A DNA stretch of 15,474 nucleotides from an uncultured Clostridia bacterium. GTDB lineage: Bacteria > Bacillota > Clostridia > Oscillospirales > Oscillospiraceae. Shown here in pieces: positions 13,498 through 15,474 of this stretch (within the stretch, counting starts at the first letter, position 1; every line of letters starts with the position of its first letter). The stretch spans positions 1-15,474 of the forward strand of contig CAMOLY010000012.1 of NCBI GenBank assembly GCA_946619065.1. The letters are read 5' to 3'. The notes beneath the pieces were generated by a model. It was not told where the DNA came from and did not search any database. It was given only the letters and a program-made list of their open reading frames with translations. The position numbers and the translations under genes are program-made.

Positions 13498-14238
13498 CTA
13501 CACGCCCCAAAAAGCCAGCGTATGCTTCAAAATCCGATGCAGGTCGCCGCTCTTGCGGCACAGATGGTCTGCGCCGGGCAGAATCTCCAGGCGAATCCGG
13601 TTTGCCGCTGCGTACTGCGCCGTGTCATCCGGCAGTACAATCTCATCCTGATCTCCCTGAAGAATCAGGACGGTTTCCGGTTCTGCTGCCGGGACGGAGA
13701 AGGCGTCGTGGGCGTCGGCCTCTTCGAAAAAGCCCAGTCCAAGCTCCAACGGCCTGGCAAAGCCGTAGTTGTATGTCCCGCCCTTCATCATCTTCCGCAG
13801 GGCGAGCTTGGGCGGGATCGACCGCAGAATGTCTCCAAAGCGGAGGGCGGGGGAGCGGAGCACGGTTTTCGCAAAGCAGCCAGGGTGCCCGTTGCGGTAG
13901 AGAGTGGCAATGTAACCGCCCATACTGGTGGCAAAACAGTACAGAGGTCCCGCGCTGCGGCTTTGCGCAAACTGAACCGCAGTGTCCAGCGCAGCCAGAC
14001 AGTCCGCCACGTGGAGCTCCTCCATCCGGCTCTCCCCGTGCGCGGGCCAGTCAAAGGCGAGGGTGTCTATGCCGCGCTCCCGGAGTTTTTCCGCCAGCGC
14101 GGTGATCGTGGGGCTCTCCTTGCTGCCGCCCATCCCGTGCAGGCAGATCGCAATCGGCCATCCGGCCCGCAGCTCTGTCCCCTTGCAGAAAACGGCGTTT
14201 CCGTTGGCGTCCTGCAGCTGAAACTTCTGAAAATACAT
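13498..14238 (-). CDS. Alpha/beta hydrolase (serine aminopeptidase / esterase-like)
   Basis: A 246-residue cytoplasmic alpha/beta-hydrolase-fold enzyme. Family marks in order are the oxyanion loop HGMGGSK (34-40), the strand AFDWPAHGES (61-70), the nucleophile elbow ATSMGG (Ser105; Ala replaces the first Gly of GxSxG), the acid region LILQGDQDEIV (Asp198 likely) and the histidine in PGADHLCRK (His225). The triad is thus complete. There is no signal peptide. It is probably a carboxylesterase, lipase or peptidase of the Hydrolase_4 type; the substrate cannot be told. The start is set by GGGAGG eight bases upstream (14247-14252). No clear promoter is seen in the 142 bases between it and GroEL, so read-through from groEL is possible. 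Confidence 0.88.
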   Translation of the reverse strand: MYFQKFQLQDANGNAVFCKGTELRAGWPIAICLHGMGGSKESPTITALAEKLRERGIDTLAFDWPAHGESRMEELHVADCLAALDTAVQFAQSRSAGPLYCFATSMGGYIATLYRNGHPGCFAKTVLRSPALRFGDILRSIPPKLALRKMMKGGTYNYGFARPLELGLGFFEEADAHDAFSVPAAEPETVLILQGDQDEIVLPDDTAQYAAANRIRLEILPGADHLCRKSGDLHRILKHTLAFWGV

Positions 14239-14323
14239 AAATGATCCTCCCGGTTGTCGAAAGCGGCCCGGCCTGACCGGATGATTGCTGCGGCTGCGCC
14301 GGTTTCCGATGAAGTAGCAGCAC

Positions 14324-14360
14324 AGAGAGGACGCCGACCGCCTTGGTCGGCGTCCTCTCT
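14324..14360 (-). terminator. 16-bp hairpin after groEL
   Basis: Arms 14324-14339 and 14345-14360 are perfectly complementary over 16 bases with the 5-nt loop GCCTT. The hairpin starts about 20 bases after the GroEL stop. There is no T-run on the minus strand side, so termination may be partial and leave some read-through into the hydrolase gene. Confidence 0.65.
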
Positions 14361-14380
14361 GATCATAGCAATGCGGTTGA

Positions 14381-15474
14381 TTAATACATGCCGCCGCCCA
14401 TGCCGCCGCCGCCGGCAGCGGCTGCCGCCATCGCGGCGTCCGCCTGGGGATCGGGCTTATCCACGACCAGGGATTCGGTGGTCAGGATCGAAGAGGCAAT
14501 GGAAGCCGCGTTTTCGAGGGCGCTGCGGGTGACCTTGGTCGGATCCACGATGCCGGAGGGGATCATGTCCACGTAGGTATCCTTGGCAGCGTCATAGCCA
14601 AAGCCCATCTTGCGGCTGTTCTTGATCTTCTCAAAGATCACGGAGCCGTCGAGGCCGGCATTCTCGGCGATCTGACGGATCGGGGCCTGCAGAGCGCGGG
14701 CGATGATGGCTGCGCCGGTCTTCTCGTCGCCGCTCAGACGGGAGACGAGCTTCTCTACCGCGGGGATCGCGTTGACGTAGGCGGTGCCGCCGCCGGCAAC
14801 GATGCCTTCCTCCACAGCCGCGCGGGTGGCGTTCAGGGCGTCCTCCACACGCATCTTCTGCTCCTTCATGGCAACCTCGGTCTGAGCGCCGACGCGGATG
14901 ACCGCCACGCCGCCGGACAGCTTGGCCAGACGCTCCTGGAGCTTCTCCCGGTCGTAATCGGAGGTGGTGACGTCGATGGCGGCGCGGATCTCGTGCACGC
15001 GGTCCTGGATGGCCTGGGGATCGCCCATGCCGTCCACGATGGTGGTGTTGTCCTTGGTGGACTTGATCTGACGGGCGCGGCCCAGATCGGACACGTCCAC
15101 TTCCTTCAGATCCATGTTCAGATCGGAGGACACGTAGGTGCCGCCGGTCAGAATGGCGATGTCGCGAAGCATTTCCTTGCGGCGGTCGCCGAAGCCGGGG
15201 GCCTTGACGCACAGGCAGGTGAAGGTGCCGCGCAGACGGTTGACCAGCAGGGTGGCCAGCGCGTCGCCGTCCACGTCCTCGGCGATGATGACGAGTTTCT
15301 TGCCGGACTGCACGATCTTTTCCAGCAAGGGCAGGATTTCCTGAATCGAGGAGATCTTCTTATCGGTAATCAGGATGTAGGGATCGTCAATGACGGCCTC
15401 CATCTTGTCGGTGTCGGTAACCATATAGGGGGAGATATAGCCCCGGTCGAACTGCATGCCTTCCACCACGTCCA
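14381..15474 (-). CDS. groEL: Chaperonin GroEL, C-terminal two thirds (N-terminus outside window)
   Basis: The window holds the last ~363 residues of the 60-kDa chaperonin, which folds proteins inside a double-ring cavity with GroES using ATP. The visible part starts at [17 protein letters not shown], near residue 187 of the E. coli protein, so the equatorial N-part is missing. Present are the apical domain (IEQ-type region, [29 protein letters not shown]), the intermediate domain with the ATP-hydrolysis Asp in [16 protein letters not shown] (D398 in E. coli numbering), VAGGGTAY, and the Gly-Gly-Met tail ending GGGMGGGMY. The first in-window codon with a start-like GTG is internal, not the true start. 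groES would be expected upstream, beyond the right edge. Confidence 0.97.
   Translation of the reverse strand, partial: DVVEGMQFDRGYISPYMVTDTDKMEAVIDDPYILITDKKISSIQEILPLLEKIVQSGKKLVIIAEDVDGDALATLLVNRLRGTFTCLCVKAPGFGDRRKEMLRDIAILTGGTYVSSDLNMDLKEVDVSDLGRARQIKSTKDNTTIVDGMGDPQAIQDRVHEIRAAIDVTTSDYDREKLQERLAKLSGGVAVIRVGAQTEVAMKEQKMRVEDALNATRAAVEEGIVAGGGTAYVNAIPAVEKLVSRLSGDEKTGAAIIARALQAPIRQIAENAGLDGSVIFEKIKNSRKMGFGYDAAKDTYVDMIPSGIVDPTKVTRSALENAASIASSILTTESLVVDKPDPQADAAMAAAAAGGGGMGGGMY

Noticed and set aside
13375..14244. A 289-codon plus-strand frame over the alpha/beta hydrolase
   Set aside because: The minus strand encodes a complete Ser/Asp/His hydrolase with a good ribosome site. The plus frame starts inside the repeat region and runs through the terminator palindrome.

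Overview
The window looks like a chromosomal segment of a GC-rich Gram-positive anaerobe, most likely an uncultured Clostridia of the Oscillospiraceae type. This is inferred from strong AGGAGG-type ribosome sites, extended -10 sigma-A promoters, CCA-encoding tRNAs, S-layer-homology (SLH) surface proteins with an NPFTDVKES...TRSEVVTFLWRA signature, and a GroEL with a GGM-rich tail. No database search was possible, so the taxonomy is an inference.

Layout, left to right. (1) The 3' end of tRNA-Glu(CTC) with its terminator, then a two-gene unit: a GNAT acetyltransferase overlapping a Nudix hydrolase. An 18-bp perfect hairpin ends this unit and also the gene facing it. (2) On the minus strand, a lipoprotein with a complete von Willebrand A (MIDAS) domain. 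(3) Divergent from it, a promoter, a 5' UTR hairpin and two overlapping genes: an MBOAT membrane O-acyltransferase and a membrane-anchored SGNH esterase-like protein. This pair resembles DltB/DltD, AlgI/AlgJ and PatA/PatB and suggests O-acylation of a cell-surface glycopolymer. (4) A stand-alone 5S rRNA plus tRNA-Asn unit with its own promoter and terminator. (5) Two large secreted SLH proteins in tandem (1577 and 638 aa), both anchored through three C-terminal SLH domains. The first carries a cleaved-adhesin-like domain, about nine degenerate ~100-aa repeats and InlB-type repeats. The second carries three ~117-aa repeats, each with a DxDxDG-type calcium loop. (6) Convergent minus-strand genes: an alpha/beta hydrolase and the C-terminal two thirds of GroEL, which runs off the right edge.

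The most unusual part is non-coding. Both SLH genes are followed by the same module: near-identical sequence running across the stop codon, a tandem array of a 17-bp GC-rich unit, a closing hairpin, CCATACCCCC-type repeats and a 25-nt palindrome-bearing block. The second module is followed by a 22-bp perfect inverted repeat that looks like a REP/MITE-type element acting as a terminator. The 5' leader of the 1577-aa gene has a strong but displaced ribosome site, a five-codon ORF and a 10-bp hairpin.

Working model (inference): the MBOAT/SGNH pair modifies the secondary cell-wall polymer that SLH domains bind, so this neighbourhood may build and decorate an adhesive or matrix-binding cell surface. 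The vWA lipoprotein would be a further surface ligand-binding component.
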